A stretch of DNA of 64,000 nucleotides from assembly GCF_014644455.1 (NCBI RefSeq), contig NZ_BMKS01000002.1, forward strand, positions 473,450 to 537,449. Reading direction: 5' to 3'. Positions 46,804-56,694 of this stretch are shown here, piece by piece. A program made the position numbers and the translations under genes. Origin of the DNA: Caldovatus sediminis (GTDB lineage Bacteria; Pseudomonadota; Alphaproteobacteria; Acetobacterales; Acetobacteraceae). The notes under the pieces were generated by a model, which saw only the letters and a program-made list of their open reading frames with translations, did not search any database and was not told the DNA's origin. Each line of letters begins with the position of its first letter. Position 1 is the stretch's first letter.

Positions 46804-47978
46804 GGCGAGGCGTGCGCCGCCGCCGGTCGCTGCCCGTCCGGCCCGGGACCGTTGGCGCGGCGCGGCGCGCGGCGCGGCAGGCCCGGCGCGCCGGCCAGCC
46901 ACCAGGCGGCGATCAGCCCCGGGACGAGGGCATGCGCCCAGAGCAGCGGGATCGCCGCCGGGTCGCGCGCGGCGAGGTTGTTCACCATCAGCCCGATCGC
47001 GAGCAAGGCGACCATCGTGCCGATGCCGACCGCCAGCCGGGCGCCCCCTCCATGGCGGCGGAACTGGCCGGTCAGCGCCGAGGCCATCGCGATCAGGGCG
47101 AAGGAGAGGGCGGTGAGGGGGCTGGTGAGCCGCTGGTGGGCCTCGGCGCGGAAGCGCTGGATGAGGCGCGGCGGCAGGCCCTCGGCGGGGTCGGGGTGGA
47201 GCAGCTCGCCCAGGCGGCGCTCCCGCGAGTCGCGGGTGCGCGTCTCCTCCGAGCGGGTGGCGCGGGCGAGGTCGATGCTGTTCTGGCTGAAGCTCAGCAC
47301 GGCGAGGCGCGGAGGGGCGCCGGGTGCGGCCGGCGGCTCGACCTGCTGGCGCACGCCGTCCACCAGCGAGACGCGCGGGCCATGCGGCGTGGTCACGATC
47401 CGGCCCTCGCGCGCGAGGATGGTGACCGGCGCGCCGCGCTCCCGCGAATCGTGCACCAGGATGCCGCGCAGGGAGCCGTCGGGGCCGCGCTCGCGCACAT
47501 AGACGGTGAGGTCGTCGCCGATCGGGCTGAACACCCCCTCCTGCAGCAGCACCGCGGCGACCTGGTTGCGGATCTCGAACTGCCACTGGCGGAACGCGGT
47601 CTGGCTGACCGGCACCAGGTGCAGGTTGAGCCACAGCACGAGGCCGGCCGAGAGCAGCGCGAGGACCAGCGCCGGCCGCGCCAGGCGCCACTGCGAGAGG
47701 CCGGCGGCGCGCAGCACCACCAGCTCCCGGTCCACGCCGAGGCGGACATAGACGAAGAGCACCACGACGAAGGTGGTGATCGGCAGGATGACGGCGATGA
47801 AGTTGGGCAGCAGCAGCCCGGTGAGCCCGACGAAGACGCCGAGCGAGAGGCCGCGCTCCAGCACCAGCTCGACGAAGCGGAGCGACTGGACCAGCCAGAC
47901 CAGCGCCGCCAGGCCGCAGGTGACGGCGAGGAGGGCGAGCCCGAGCTGGCGGAAGATGTAGCGGTCTATGCGGGTCAT
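46800..47978 (-). CDS. lptF: LPS export ABC transporter permease LptF
   Basis: A 392-residue protein: MTRIDRYIFRQLGLALLAVT start, PITTFVVVLFVYVRLGVDRE, coupling helix ELVVLRAAGLSQWRLARPAL, a periplasmic jellyroll with YVRERGPDGSLRGILVHDSRE, and C-terminal helices. It partners LptG. The C-terminal tail ends with a Pro/Arg-rich cytoplasmic segment. First gene of lptF-lptG-lptD on the minus strand; it starts 110 bp from the stop of the FAD-oxidase gene. Confidence 0.95.
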   Translation of the reverse strand: MTRIDRYIFRQLGLALLAVTCGLAALVWLVQSLRFVELVLERGLSLGVFVGLTGLLLPNFIAVILPITTFVVVLFVYVRLGVDRELVVLRAAGLSQWRLARPALVLALLSAGLVLWLNLHLVPVSQTAFRQWQFEIRNQVAAVLLQEGVFSPIGDDLTVYVRERGPDGSLRGILVHDSRERGAPVTILAREGRIVTTPHGPRVSLVDGVRQQVEPPAAPGAPPRLAVLSFSQNSIDLARATRSEETRTRDSRERRLGELLHPDPAEGLPPRLIQRFRAEAHQRLTSPLTALSFALIAMASALTGQFRRHGGGARLAVGIGTMVALLAIGLMVNNLAARDPAAIPLLWAHALVPGLIAAWWLAGAPGLPRRAPRRANGPGPDGQRPAAAHASP

Positions 47979-48087
47979 GGGGCGCCGGACGGGCGCGCAG
48001 CCTACCAGCCGGGGGCGGGCGGCCGCAAAGGGTGGGCGGACTCGATGCGCGGGCGAACGCGGGGGGCGGGCGGGGCGGCCGCCCCGC

Positions 48088-49521
<1,434 letters not shown>

Positions 49522-49666
49522 GGCGGCGCGACACTCGGGCGGCGGCCGGGCGGGGTCAATGGCGGAGGCGTGGCGCCGGCCGCGGCCGCGCGGGGCGGCC
49601 ATCCCGCGAGCCGGCTTGTCCCCGGCCGCCGGCGCTGCAACCTTCGCCGGCCGGAGGACCTCGCCC

Positions 49667-50770
49667 ATGCAGACCCGCATCCCCTGCGTCCTGATGCGCG
49701 GCGGCACCAGCCGCGGCCCGTACTTCCTCGCCTCCGACCTGCCCGAGGACACCGCGACGCGCGATGCCGTGCTGCTCGCGGCGATGGGCTCGCCGCACCA
49801 GCTCCAGGTGGACGGCATCGGCGGCGCCAACACGCTGACGAGCAAGGTGGCGATCGTCTCCCGCTCGGCCGAGCCGGGGGTGGACGTGGACTACCTCTTC
49901 GCCCAGGTGGCGGTGGACAGGGCGGTGGTGGACACGCGGCCCAACTGCGGGAACATGCTCGCCGGCGTCGGCCCCTTCGCCATCGAGGCCGGCCTCGTGC
50001 CGGTGCAGGGGCGCGAGACGCTGGTGCGCATCCGCAACCGCAACACCGGCGCGCTGGTCGAGGCGGTGGTGCAGACGCCGGACGGCGCCGTGACCTACGA
50101 GGGCGACGCGGCGATCCCCGGCGTCAACGGCACCGCGGCGCCGATCCAGCTCCGCTTCCGCGAGGTCGCCGGGGCCAAGACCGGCAGGCTGTTCCCGACC
50201 GGCCGGCGCACGGAGACGATCGAGGGCGTCGCCGTCACGCTCGTGGACTGCGCCATGCCGGTGATGCTGCTGCGCGCGGCCGATGTCGGCGCCGACGCCG
50301 ACGCCGCGCCGGCAGCGATAGACGGCGACAAGGCGCTGCTGGCGCGGCTCGAGGCGCTCAGGCTGGAGGCCGGGCGGCGCATGGGGTTCGGCGACGTGAC
50401 GGATTCGGTGGTGCCGAAGGTCGCGCTGCTCGGCCCGGCCGCGGCGGGGAGCGGCGCGGCGCTCGCCGCGCGCTACCTGACGCCGCACGCGGTGCACAAG
50501 TCCCTCGCGGTGACCGGCGGCATCGCCATCGCCACGGCGGCGCGCGTGCCGGGCACGGTGGCGGAGGGGATCGCCGCGCGGGACGAGCCGGGGATGGTGC
50601 GGATCGCGCATCCCTCCGGCGTGCTCGACGTGGCGCTGGAGCTGAACGGCGAGGAGGACGTCGCCTGGGCCGGCGTGCTGCGCACGGCGCGGCGGATCTT
50701 CGAGGGGAACCTGCTGATCCCGGCGCGGATCTGGGCCGGGAAGCAGGCCTTGCGCGCGGCGGCGGAGTAG
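49667..50770 (+). CDS. PrpF/4-oxalomesaconate tautomerase family isomerase
   Basis: 367 residues from ATG 49667, with CCGGAGGACC upstream. The diaminopimelate-epimerase-like fold has IPCVLMRGGTSRGPYFLASD at the N-terminus and RPNCGNMLAGVGPFAIE with the active-site Cys around residue 105; a second motif is MPVMLLRAADVG. Members isomerise 2-methylaconitate or tautomerise 4-oxalomesaconate (galD/ligU) in gallate breakdown. No ring-cleavage genes are adjacent, so the substrate is not decided. Its TAG stop is part of a terminal inverted repeat described separately. Confidence 0.9.
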   Translation: MQTRIPCVLMRGGTSRGPYFLASDLPEDTATRDAVLLAAMGSPHQLQVDGIGGANTLTSKVAIVSRSAEPGVDVDYLFAQVAVDRAVVDTRPNCGNMLAGVGPFAIEAGLVPVQGRETLVRIRNRNTGALVEAVVQTPDGAVTYEGDAAIPGVNGTAAPIQLRFREVAGAKTGRLFPTGRRTETIEGVAVTLVDCAMPVMLLRAADVGADADAAPAAIDGDKALLARLEALRLEAGRRMGFGDVTDSVVPKVALLGPAAAGSGAALAARYLTPHAVHKSLAVTGGIAIATAARVPGTVAEGIAARDEPGMVRIAHPSGVLDVALELNGEEDVAWAGVLRTARRIFEGNLLIPARIWAGKQALRAAAE

Positions 50771-50872
50771 AGCCGATCGCGGACGGCCGGAGACAGCCGG
50801 GAGCGTGAATCGGCCCGGCAGACTATGAGCGAGAGCCGTTGCCGCGGGCACAGCCGAGCGAAAACGGCTCTA
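50768..50872. repeat. 105-bp segment with terminal inverted repeats and internal hairpin
   Basis: TAGAGCCG (50768-50775, containing the stop codon of the PrpF-like gene) is repeated inverted as CGGCTCTA (50865-50872). Inside, GAGCCGTT (50833-50840) pairs with AACGGCTC (50863-50870). The segment lies between convergent genes. It could be a bidirectional terminator or a member of a REP/MITE-like intergenic repeat family; only one copy is visible in this window. Confidence 0.5.
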
Positions 50873-50895
50873 GCGCGCCGCCGCCGCGCGGGGGG

Positions 50896-51849
50896 CTACG
50901 CCCGCGCCGGCAGCCGCCCGGCGTCGCGCCGGTTCTCGTAGGCCTTGGCGTGGATGTAGGCGGTCTCGTGCAGCGCGTCGTCCACGCCGGCGCGGCGCGC
51001 CGCCTCGAGCATGAAGCCGAGGATGTGGTCGCCCTCGATCCGGCCGCCCGATTCCAGGTCGTGCAGCATCGAGGCCTGGTTCATCGCCCTGGGGTTCTGG
51101 AACATCGGGCGGATCTGCTTCTCCAGCACCTCCGGGCGCACCGGGAAGCCCTCGGCGGCGGCGATGGCGGCGTTGCGGTCGAGCAGGCGGTTCATCCAGG
51201 CGATGCCGCCCGGGGCGCGCGCGATCTCGCCGACATTGGCGCGCATCAGCACCGAGGCGGCGGCGACGGTGTGCAGCAGCACGAGCTTGTCCCACATGAG
51301 CTGGCGGATGTTCGCGCTCGCCTCGCCCTCCGCCGCGGGCGCCTTCGCGAAGGCGGCGGCGAGGGCGCGGACGCGCTCCGACATCGTGCCGTCCAGCTCG
51401 CCGAAGGCGACGGAGGCGTGGCCGCCATGGTGCCGCACGACGCCCTCCGGCGTCAGCGCGGCGAAGATGCGGGCGAGGCCGCCGAGCACGCGCGCCTCGC
51501 CGAAGGCGGCCTGCAGCGTCTCGATGTGGGTCATGCCGTTGAGCAGCGGCACGATGCCGGTGCGCGGCCCGACCGCGGGGCGCAGCGCGGCGATCGCGTC
51601 CTCCAGGTCGTAGGCCTTGCAGCTCAGCAGCACGATGTCCCAGCCGGTGCCGGCCTCGTCCGGGAGCACCGCGCGCACCCTGGCGCGGAAGGCGCCCTGC
51701 GGGCTCTCGATGGCGAGCCCGTCGCGCTCCAGCTTCGCCTTGCGGCCGGGGCGGACGAGGAAGGCGACCTCCTCGGCGCCGCCGCCCTCGATCAGCCGTC
51801 CGCCGAAATAGCCGCCGACCGCGCCGGCGCCGAGGACCAGGATGCGCAT
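50896..51849 (-). CDS. Ketopantoate reductase family protein (2-dehydropantoate 2-reductase-like)
   Basis: A 317-residue NADPH-dependent reductase. LVLGAGAVGGYFGGRL (4-19) is the Rossmann motif, LLSCKAYD carries the conserved Lys, LLNGMTHIETLQAAFG follows, and the C-terminal ApbA domain has MWDKLVLLHTVAAASVL and the RPMFQNPRAMNQASMLHDLESG catalytic helix (Asn/Lys/Glu region). It may make pantoate for coenzyme A, but many such genes in this group serve other 2-oxo acids. It is a single gene between convergent and divergent neighbours, with a rather long gap (235 bp) to the esterase gene. Confidence 0.88.
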   Translation of the reverse strand: MRILVLGAGAVGGYFGGRLIEGGGAEEVAFLVRPGRKAKLERDGLAIESPQGAFRARVRAVLPDEAGTGWDIVLLSCKAYDLEDAIAALRPAVGPRTGIVPLLNGMTHIETLQAAFGEARVLGGLARIFAALTPEGVVRHHGGHASVAFGELDGTMSERVRALAAAFAKAPAAEGEASANIRQLMWDKLVLLHTVAAASVLMRANVGEIARAPGGIAWMNRLLDRNAAIAAAEGFPVRPEVLEKQIRPMFQNPRAMNQASMLHDLESGGRIEGDHILGFMLEAARRAGVDDALHETAYIHAKAYENRRDAGRLPARA

Positions 51850-52083
51850 GATGTTCTCCGAATGACTGCGAGGGCCGGTGCGCGCGCGCGTGGCCTTGGC
51901 CGGGATGCTAGTCCGCCGCGCCGGAGGTGACCAACCCCGCCCGCCGGCGGAGGGGCCGGGCGCCGCGACCGGGGCCGGCGGGCCGCCCGTTCCCGGCCGT
52001 CGCGCGCGCCGCGCAACGCCCCGATTGCGGCGCGGCGCGGCCTGGCGCAGGCTGCCTTCCCGGACCGTCGGGAGGAGACGCCC

Positions 52084-53157
52084 ATGCAACGCCGTCCGCT
52101 GCTCGGCGCGGCCGCCGCCGCCGCGGTCGCGAACGCCGCCACGACCGGGCAGGCCGCGGCGCAGGCGGCGCAGACGCCCTCCGCCGCCGCGCCGCGCGAG
52201 CCGGTCACGCTCGCCGCCTGGGGCAGCTTCCATGTCGGCGGGCGGCTGGTGCCGCTCTCCGGGCGGCCGGTGCGGGAGGTCGTGCTCACCCCCGGCGGCG
52301 CGCCGGCGCGGATCGACCCGAACGGCGACTACATGGTGGGCGCCATGTACGCGCAGTACATGATCCCCGCGCCCCTGCGCGGCGCCGCGCCGCTGCTGAT
52401 GTGGCACGGCGGGGGCCTCACCGGCGTGAGCTGGGAGACGACGCCCGACGGCCGCGAGGGCTGGCAGCACTTCTTCCTCCGCCGCGGCTGGGCCACCTAC
52501 GTCTCCGACGCGATGGAGCGCGGCCGCGCCGGCTGGGCGATGTTCCCCGACCTGATCCCCGGCGAGCCGAGCTTCCTGCCGGTGGCGAATCCGTGGGAGC
52601 GCTTCCGCATCGGCGACGGCCCGGGCTCCTGGGCGCGCGGCACCACCATGCCGGGCGTGCTCTTCCCGACCGACCGCGAGAGCTACCTGAACTTCACCAA
52701 GCAGGTCGTGCCGCGCTTCCTGACGACGGACGCGATGATCCTGGAGGCCTATCTCGCGCTGCTCGACCGCGTCGGGCCGAGCGTGGTGATGGTGCACAGC
52801 CAGGCCGGGCAGTTCGGCTGGCGCGCCGCGCAGGAGAGGCCGCACCTGGTGCGCGCGCTGGTGGCGGTGGAGCCGGCGGCGACCGGGCTGGCCGAGAAGG
52901 CCGCGGCGCTCAAGGACATCCCGCAGCTCGTCGTCTATGGCGACTACATCGAGCGCGATGCGCGCTGGCCCACCCTGCGCCGCAACGGCATGGCCTTCGT
53001 CGAGCGGGTGCGCGCGGCGGGCGGCACGGTGGAGGTGCTGGACCTGCCGGAGCGCGGCATCCGCGGCAACAGCCACATGATCATGATGGACCGGAACAGC
53101 GATCAGGTCGCGGGACTGGTCCAGGACTGGCTGGCGGCGAAGGGGCTGTGGCGCTGA
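52084..53157 (+). CDS. Exported alpha/beta-hydrolase (esterase)
   Basis: A 357-residue protein. [18 protein letters not shown] is a short Tat/Sec-like signal (twin Arg at 3-4), followed by an Ala/Pro-rich linker. The hydrolase core has LMWHGGGLTGVSWETTPDG, the nucleophile Ser in MVHSQAGQFGW, Asp in VVYGDYIERDARW and His in GNSHMIMMD. GGGAGGAGACG precedes ATG 52084. Related proteins are annotated as arylesterases or esterases of unknown substrate. It stands alone. Confidence 0.87.
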   Translation: MQRRPLLGAAAAAAVANAATTGQAAAQAAQTPSAAAPREPVTLAAWGSFHVGGRLVPLSGRPVREVVLTPGGAPARIDPNGDYMVGAMYAQYMIPAPLRGAAPLLMWHGGGLTGVSWETTPDGREGWQHFFLRRGWATYVSDAMERGRAGWAMFPDLIPGEPSFLPVANPWERFRIGDGPGSWARGTTMPGVLFPTDRESYLNFTKQVVPRFLTTDAMILEAYLALLDRVGPSVVMVHSQAGQFGWRAAQERPHLVRALVAVEPAATGLAEKAAALKDIPQLVVYGDYIERDARWPTLRRNGMAFVERVRAAGGTVEVLDLPERGIRGNSHMIMMDRNSDQVAGLVQDWLAAKGLWR

Positions 53158-53233
53158 CGGGGGCGCCTTGCGGCGCCCGACGCGGTGGAGGGCGTGCGCC
53201 GCGCGGCGCGGCCGGCCGCGCCGGAGCGCGGCC

Positions 53234-53599
53234 TCACCGCTGCTGCAGCCCGAGCGACGCGAGCGCGGTGCAGATCTCCGCCGGCGACAGGCCGCGGCGC
53301 TCCGCCTCGCGCCGGATTCGCGCATGCTCCATGCAGCGGCGGAAGGCCAGGATCTGCTCCTGCGCCTGAAGGGCCTGCTGCTGCGCGGTGGCCTGCCTGG
53401 CATCCGGTTCCGTCGCCGGCTGCGCGTACGCCGCCGCCATGAGGGCGCCGCCGGCGAGAGCCGCGAGGGCGAGCGCCGCCGCGGGGGCGATCGGGGAACG
53501 CGCCGCCGGCCGCGGCCGGCGGCCCTCGTCGCGGCTCTCGGGCATGCGGCCGGGCAGATCGGGGGCGGCGCTGCCGGTTCTCGGGGTTGCCAGGGTCAT
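53234..53599 (-). CDS. Small membrane-anchored or exported protein of unknown function
   Basis: A 121-residue protein with a basic N-terminus (about 35 residues), one hydrophobic segment (~36-60, PAAALALAALAGGALMAAA) and a soluble C-terminal part rich in Gln and Arg that contains two Cys (RRCMEHARI, EICTALASL). Ribosome binding site CCGGAGG is near the start. No family recognised. The spacing of the two Cys and the helical character suggest a small coiled or helical domain in the periplasm. Confidence 0.6.
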   Translation of the reverse strand: MTLATPRTGSAAPDLPGRMPESRDEGRRPRPAARSPIAPAAALALAALAGGALMAAAYAQPATEPDARQATAQQQALQAQEQILAFRRCMEHARIRREAERRGLSPAEICTALASLGLQQR

Positions 53600-54027
53600 G
53601 GAGGGAGGCCTCCGGTGGTCGCGCGTTCGGCGGCGGTGCGAGGAAAGAGATCATCCATTGGCGCCGCGGGGGCGGCTGCCGACGGGATGTTAGTCCAAAT
53701 ATGGTCAACAACTTCCGTTAAATATCAATCGAAGGTTGTCACACCCTCGTGTGCGATATGTCGCGCCTGCAGGAGAAATCCGAGCGGAATGCGACGAGGC
53801 GGCAAGTCCTGCGCGCGTCGCCGTGGCGGTGGCGGCGCTGCCCTCATCCGGCGCGAATCCGCGGCCTGATGGCCGGCGACCCGGTGGTGCGCTCTCGTTC
53901 GTGAGACGAATTAACGGCCCGGGCCGGTTTTTTCGATCGCAAATCGCAATGTTTTGTAAGCGCCGCACCGCCGGAGACCGGCATAACCGCCGATGGATGG
54001 ATTCGGAACGACCCTGGGGAGGTTTGG
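53600..54027. promoter_or_regulatory. AT-rich intergenic island upstream of the J-like gene
   Basis: A 428-bp gap with two patches of unusually low GC: about 53688-53735 (including TTAAATATCAATC) and 53900-53960 (GAATTAACGG, GGTTTTTTCG, ATGTTTTGTAAGC). A small CACAC/GTGTG hairpin lies at 53740-53753. In this GC-rich window such patches are most likely promoter/regulator-binding DNA or the edge of acquired DNA. No gene is credible here. Confidence 0.5.
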
Positions 54028-54762
54028 ATGCGGATCGAGGGCGCGGGCGATGCGCGCGCGGCGGCGGCGGCCGTCTTCGCCCGGTTCGGCGCGGACCCGT
54101 CCGGCCTCGCCGGGAATCGGCTGAAGGCGACGTGGATCGGCCTGGCGCGGCGCTACCACCCCCTTGGCGGCGCCGAGCCCGACGAGGCCGCGATGGCCGA
54201 GATCAACGCCGCCTACGACGCGCTGCGGCGGGCCGAGACTCCGGACAGGCCGGCGCGCCGCGGCGCGCCGCCGGCCGCCGACGCGGACCCGAAGCGCGAC
54301 GGCGTGGCCGTCTGGGCCTGGGCCGGCCATGCGCCGGACAGGCCGCTCCCGAGCGACCACATCGCGCGCGAGGACGACAGCGACGCGAATTTCGTGCGGC
54401 GCCGCCTGTGGCGTCTGTCCGGGGGCTCCGAGGAGGAATGGACGATCTGGCCGTTCGACGGCCAGCGCTTCATGACGCCGCTGACGGTGTACGCGTCGAG
54501 CGACCTCTTCGAGGAGATGGCGCGCGCCGCGCTCCGCTTCGCGCGCCGGGGGTTCCGCGCGCCGCGCGCCGTCTTCGTGCAGCGGCGCGGCGACCGCTGG
54601 AGTCGCCTGCTGCTGGTCTACGCCGACGGCGTGTTCCACGACGCGCTCGCGCTCGAGCACCGGGGCGGCGCGAATCCGGGCCACGACGCCTTCTTCCTCG
54701 AGCGCCTGCCCGGCGTCCTCGATGCGCTCCGCACCGGCGCGGCGGCCGCCCGTGCGGCCTGA
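54028..54762 (+). CDS. J-domain-like protein with altered HPD motif
   Basis: A 244-residue protein. Residues ~25-70 (RLKATWIGLARRYHPLGG, EPDEAAMAEINAAYDALRRAE) follow the helix II-loop-helix III plan of DnaJ J-domains, but HPD is replaced by HPL. The rest (~85-240) has WAWAGHAPDRPLPSDHI, EEWTIWPFDGQRFMTPLTVY and a helical end; I do not recognise it. HPD is required to stimulate DnaK, so this protein is unlikely to be a standard co-chaperone. GGGGAGGTTTGG precedes ATG 54028. No chaperone genes are near. Confidence 0.75.
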   Translation: MRIEGAGDARAAAAAVFARFGADPSGLAGNRLKATWIGLARRYHPLGGAEPDEAAMAEINAAYDALRRAETPDRPARRGAPPAADADPKRDGVAVWAWAGHAPDRPLPSDHIAREDDSDANFVRRRLWRLSGGSEEEWTIWPFDGQRFMTPLTVYASSDLFEEMARAALRFARRGFRAPRAVFVQRRGDRWSRLLLVYADGVFHDALALEHRGGANPGHDAFFLERLPGVLDALRTGAAAARAA

Positions 54763-54850
54763 GGACATCGCGCCGAGCCGCCGTGCCGTCCCTGACGCCG
54801 GTCTGGGCGGGGCGCGTCGCCATCCGGCCGACGCCGGGCGAGGACCACGC

Positions 54851-55024
54851 ATGCTCCGCCGCCTGAGTGCCCTCTCGATCCTGACCGCGGCTTGCCTTCT
54901 GCTGATGGCCATGGCCGGGGCAGAGCGGGCGGAGGCGTTCATCGCCGGTTCGGGTGACGCGCTGGCGGTGAGCGTGTGCTCGGCGCTGTTCTGGTACGCC
55001 GTCGCCCTCCGCCGCGGCGCGTGA
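54851..55024 (+). CDS. Very small putative exported or membrane protein
   Basis: 57 residues from ATG 54851: a basic start (MLRRLSAL), a hydrophobic stretch (ILTAACLLLMAMAG) with possible cleavage after AERAEA, and a second hydrophobic stretch (SVCSALFWYAVAL). The ribosome binding site is weak (GGGCGAGGACC). It follows the J-like gene by 88 bp on the same strand. Existence is plausible but not certain. Confidence 0.4.
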   Translation: MLRRLSALSILTAACLLLMAMAGAERAEAFIAGSGDALAVSVCSALFWYAVALRRGA

Positions 55025-55226
55025 AAGGGCGCGGCAGCGCCGGCCGAAGGGCAGGAGGATCAGGTCGGGCGGTTCGACGGGCGGGCGCGGCCGATCGCGA
55101 GTTCCGGGCGCCGCTCGCGCGTCGCGGCACGCGGCCCTGAGGCGCGACAGCCCGTCGCCTGACCGCCGGCCCGGCTGCAGCGACGCGGGGCGCGGCACGC
55201 GACCCGGCGCCGCCTCCGCGGGGGCG

Positions 55227-55619
55227 TCAGCGCCCTATCGCGGCGAGCGCCGCGCGCAGGTGCCCGAGCCGGGCAGGGTCCCGCGCGCCGACAGCCAATG
55301 CGGCGCGCGATCCGTCCGCCGTCACCGCGAGCGCGGCGGCGCAGTCCTGCGCACCGCCCGAGGCGGCGAAGCGGCGGGCGAACCGGGCGAGGACCGGGGC
55401 GACGGCCTCGCCCTCGCGGGTCCGCTCGGCCGAGACAAGCAGGAGGTGCCAGCCCTCCGCCCTCGGCAGGGCGGCGAGGGCGCCGCGCTTCAGGAAGGCG
55501 GTTACGTCCGCCCCGTCGGGCACGCGGCGGGCCGCCCGTGCGTCGTAGGTGCTCCGGCCCCGGTGGACGCGGATGCGGACCGTCCGCGCCGCGTCGGCCA
55601 CGCTGCCCGGTCTCTCCAT
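55227..55619 (-). CDS. Small protein of unknown function
   Basis: 130 residues if started at ATG 55619. It contains VRIRVHRGRSTYDARAA, GWHLLLVSAERTREG and a C-terminal Ala-rich region (AALAVTADGSRAALAVGARD). Codon use fits a coding frame on this strand (G/C thirds). No clear ribosome binding site is visible and I recognise no family; an upstream start at 55661 is possible. Confidence 0.45.
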   Translation of the reverse strand: MERPGSVADAARTVRIRVHRGRSTYDARAARRVPDGADVTAFLKRGALAALPRAEGWHLLLVSAERTREGEAVAPVLARFARRFAASGGAQDCAAALAVTADGSRAALAVGARDPARLGHLRAALAAIGR

Positions 55620-55872
55620 GGGAGGCAGTCTAGCGCGGCGGCGCCGCGCGGCACGGCGCAATCACTCGGCGGCGCTCGCCCACCGGCCAGGGCGCGCGGG
55701 GCTGCGTGGAGAGGGACGGCGGGGTGCGCGGTGCGTCTTCGGTCCGGACGGCCGGGGCTGCCGGGCGCGAGGAGAGCCCGGAGGAGGAAGCGCGCCGCAC
55801 CGGGCGTGGCTGTGCCACCAACCGCCGGGCCGCCTCGGCCCGGCGGAACGACACCTGCGGAATGCACAATCT

Positions 55873-55950
55873 TTGATAGAATATTCCTCCTACGATTTCG
55901 CGTTTCTTTGTGCCGCGTTCCGCGGTAACCTATTTCACAATTTCGTGAGT
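55873..55950 (+). promoter_or_regulatory. AT-rich control region upstream of a small gene
   Basis: An abrupt low-GC patch (TTTGATAGAATATTCC, GATTTCGCGTTTC, CTATTTCACAATTTCGTG) directly before GGGAGG and the ATG at 55964. It is the second such patch in 2.3 kb. It is probably the promoter or regulator site for the following small gene; no defined operator symmetry was found. Confidence 0.5.
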
Positions 55951-55963
55951 TCGGGAGGCCGCG

Positions 55964-56398
55964 ATGACCGACAGCCCGATGCGCGTCGAAACCGGCGTCT
56001 TCGGCGATGCCCCGTTCGCCGACCGCGCCGTCTCGGAGGTCTACTTCGCACGCGTCGTGATCCCGCGATCGGAGTTCGCCCGCCTCGGCCTCGCCGAGCA
56101 CGAGGGGTGGGGGGCGATCCCGGCGTGCTTCCGCTGGTGCCACGCCGCCTTCGGTCCCGGCGGCGCGCGTTGGGCCCTGCGCCTGCCCCCGGGCGGCGAC
56201 GCCGCCATCCTCTTCGCGGAGGCGGCCGACGCATGGGCCTTCTTCGCGCGCTGGTCCAATCCGACCGACGGCGAAACGGGGCGGTCCCGCGTCGCCGGCA
56301 GGCCGGCCGTCGCGGCCCCGCCCGCCGCCCGGGCTGCTGCGGCGCGAGCGGCGGGCTCGGTGCGGCGGTCGCCCCGGTCGCGCACGAGGGCGGTCTAG
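55964..56398 (+). CDS. Small protein of unknown function
   Basis: A 144-residue protein: MTDSPMRVETGVFGDAPF, then AVSEVYFARVVIPRSEFARL, EGWGAIPACFRWCHAAFG and GGDAAILFAEAADAWAFFARW, with a low-complexity Ala/Arg tail. The TTCGGGAGGCCGCG before ATG is a good ribosome binding site. Two Cys are close (ACFRWCH). I recognise no family. It is preceded by an AT-rich control region and followed by a transposase scar. Confidence 0.65.
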   Translation: MTDSPMRVETGVFGDAPFADRAVSEVYFARVVIPRSEFARLGLAEHEGWGAIPACFRWCHAAFGPGGARWALRLPPGGDAAILFAEAADAWAFFARWSNPTDGETGRSRVAGRPAVAAPPAARAAAARAAGSVRRSPRSRTRAV

Positions 56399-56446
56399 CC
56401 TCCTGTCGGATTCCCGAGCGGCCCGAGCTCGGCGATTCTGCGCGGC

Positions 56447-56575
56447 ATGACGCGGTTCATCCCGTGCCGCCGCGACCAGGCCTCTCCGCTCCCGCCGGAT
56501 ACGAAGGACCGGCTGCCGGCGGACGACGTGGCGCATTTCGTGGTGCCCGCGGTGGAGCGGCCTTCGCCCGGCAGG
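56447..56575 (+). pseudogene. Transposase N-terminal fragment (IS1182-like)
   Basis: From ATG 56447 the frame reads MTRFIPCRRDQASPLPP, TKDRLPADDVAHFVVPAVE and then loses resemblance. The phrase 'RFI-x-x-xRDQ-x-LPP-x-x-x-WLP-x-DD-x-x-HFVV' is the usual N-terminus of IS1182-type transposases; here W is lost (KDRLPADD) and nothing of the catalytic domain remains. It sits between a small gene and the MYG1-family gene and marks a past insertion. Confidence 0.55.
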
Positions 56576-56694
56576 CCGTCGCGGCCCGGGCCACGGCGGG
56601 CAAGGCATCCCTCTCGCCGTGGCGACGGCAGCCGACGCCGCGCGCGGCGCCGCGCCTGGCGCGGACGGGCGATGCGCCTGTCCCTTGGGGCGCC

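Noticed and set aside
53720..53745. Imperfect inverted repeat ACAACTTCC / GAAGGTTGT as an operator
   Set aside because: The arms match only with internal shifts, so I do not report it as a defined site beyond noting the AT-rich island.
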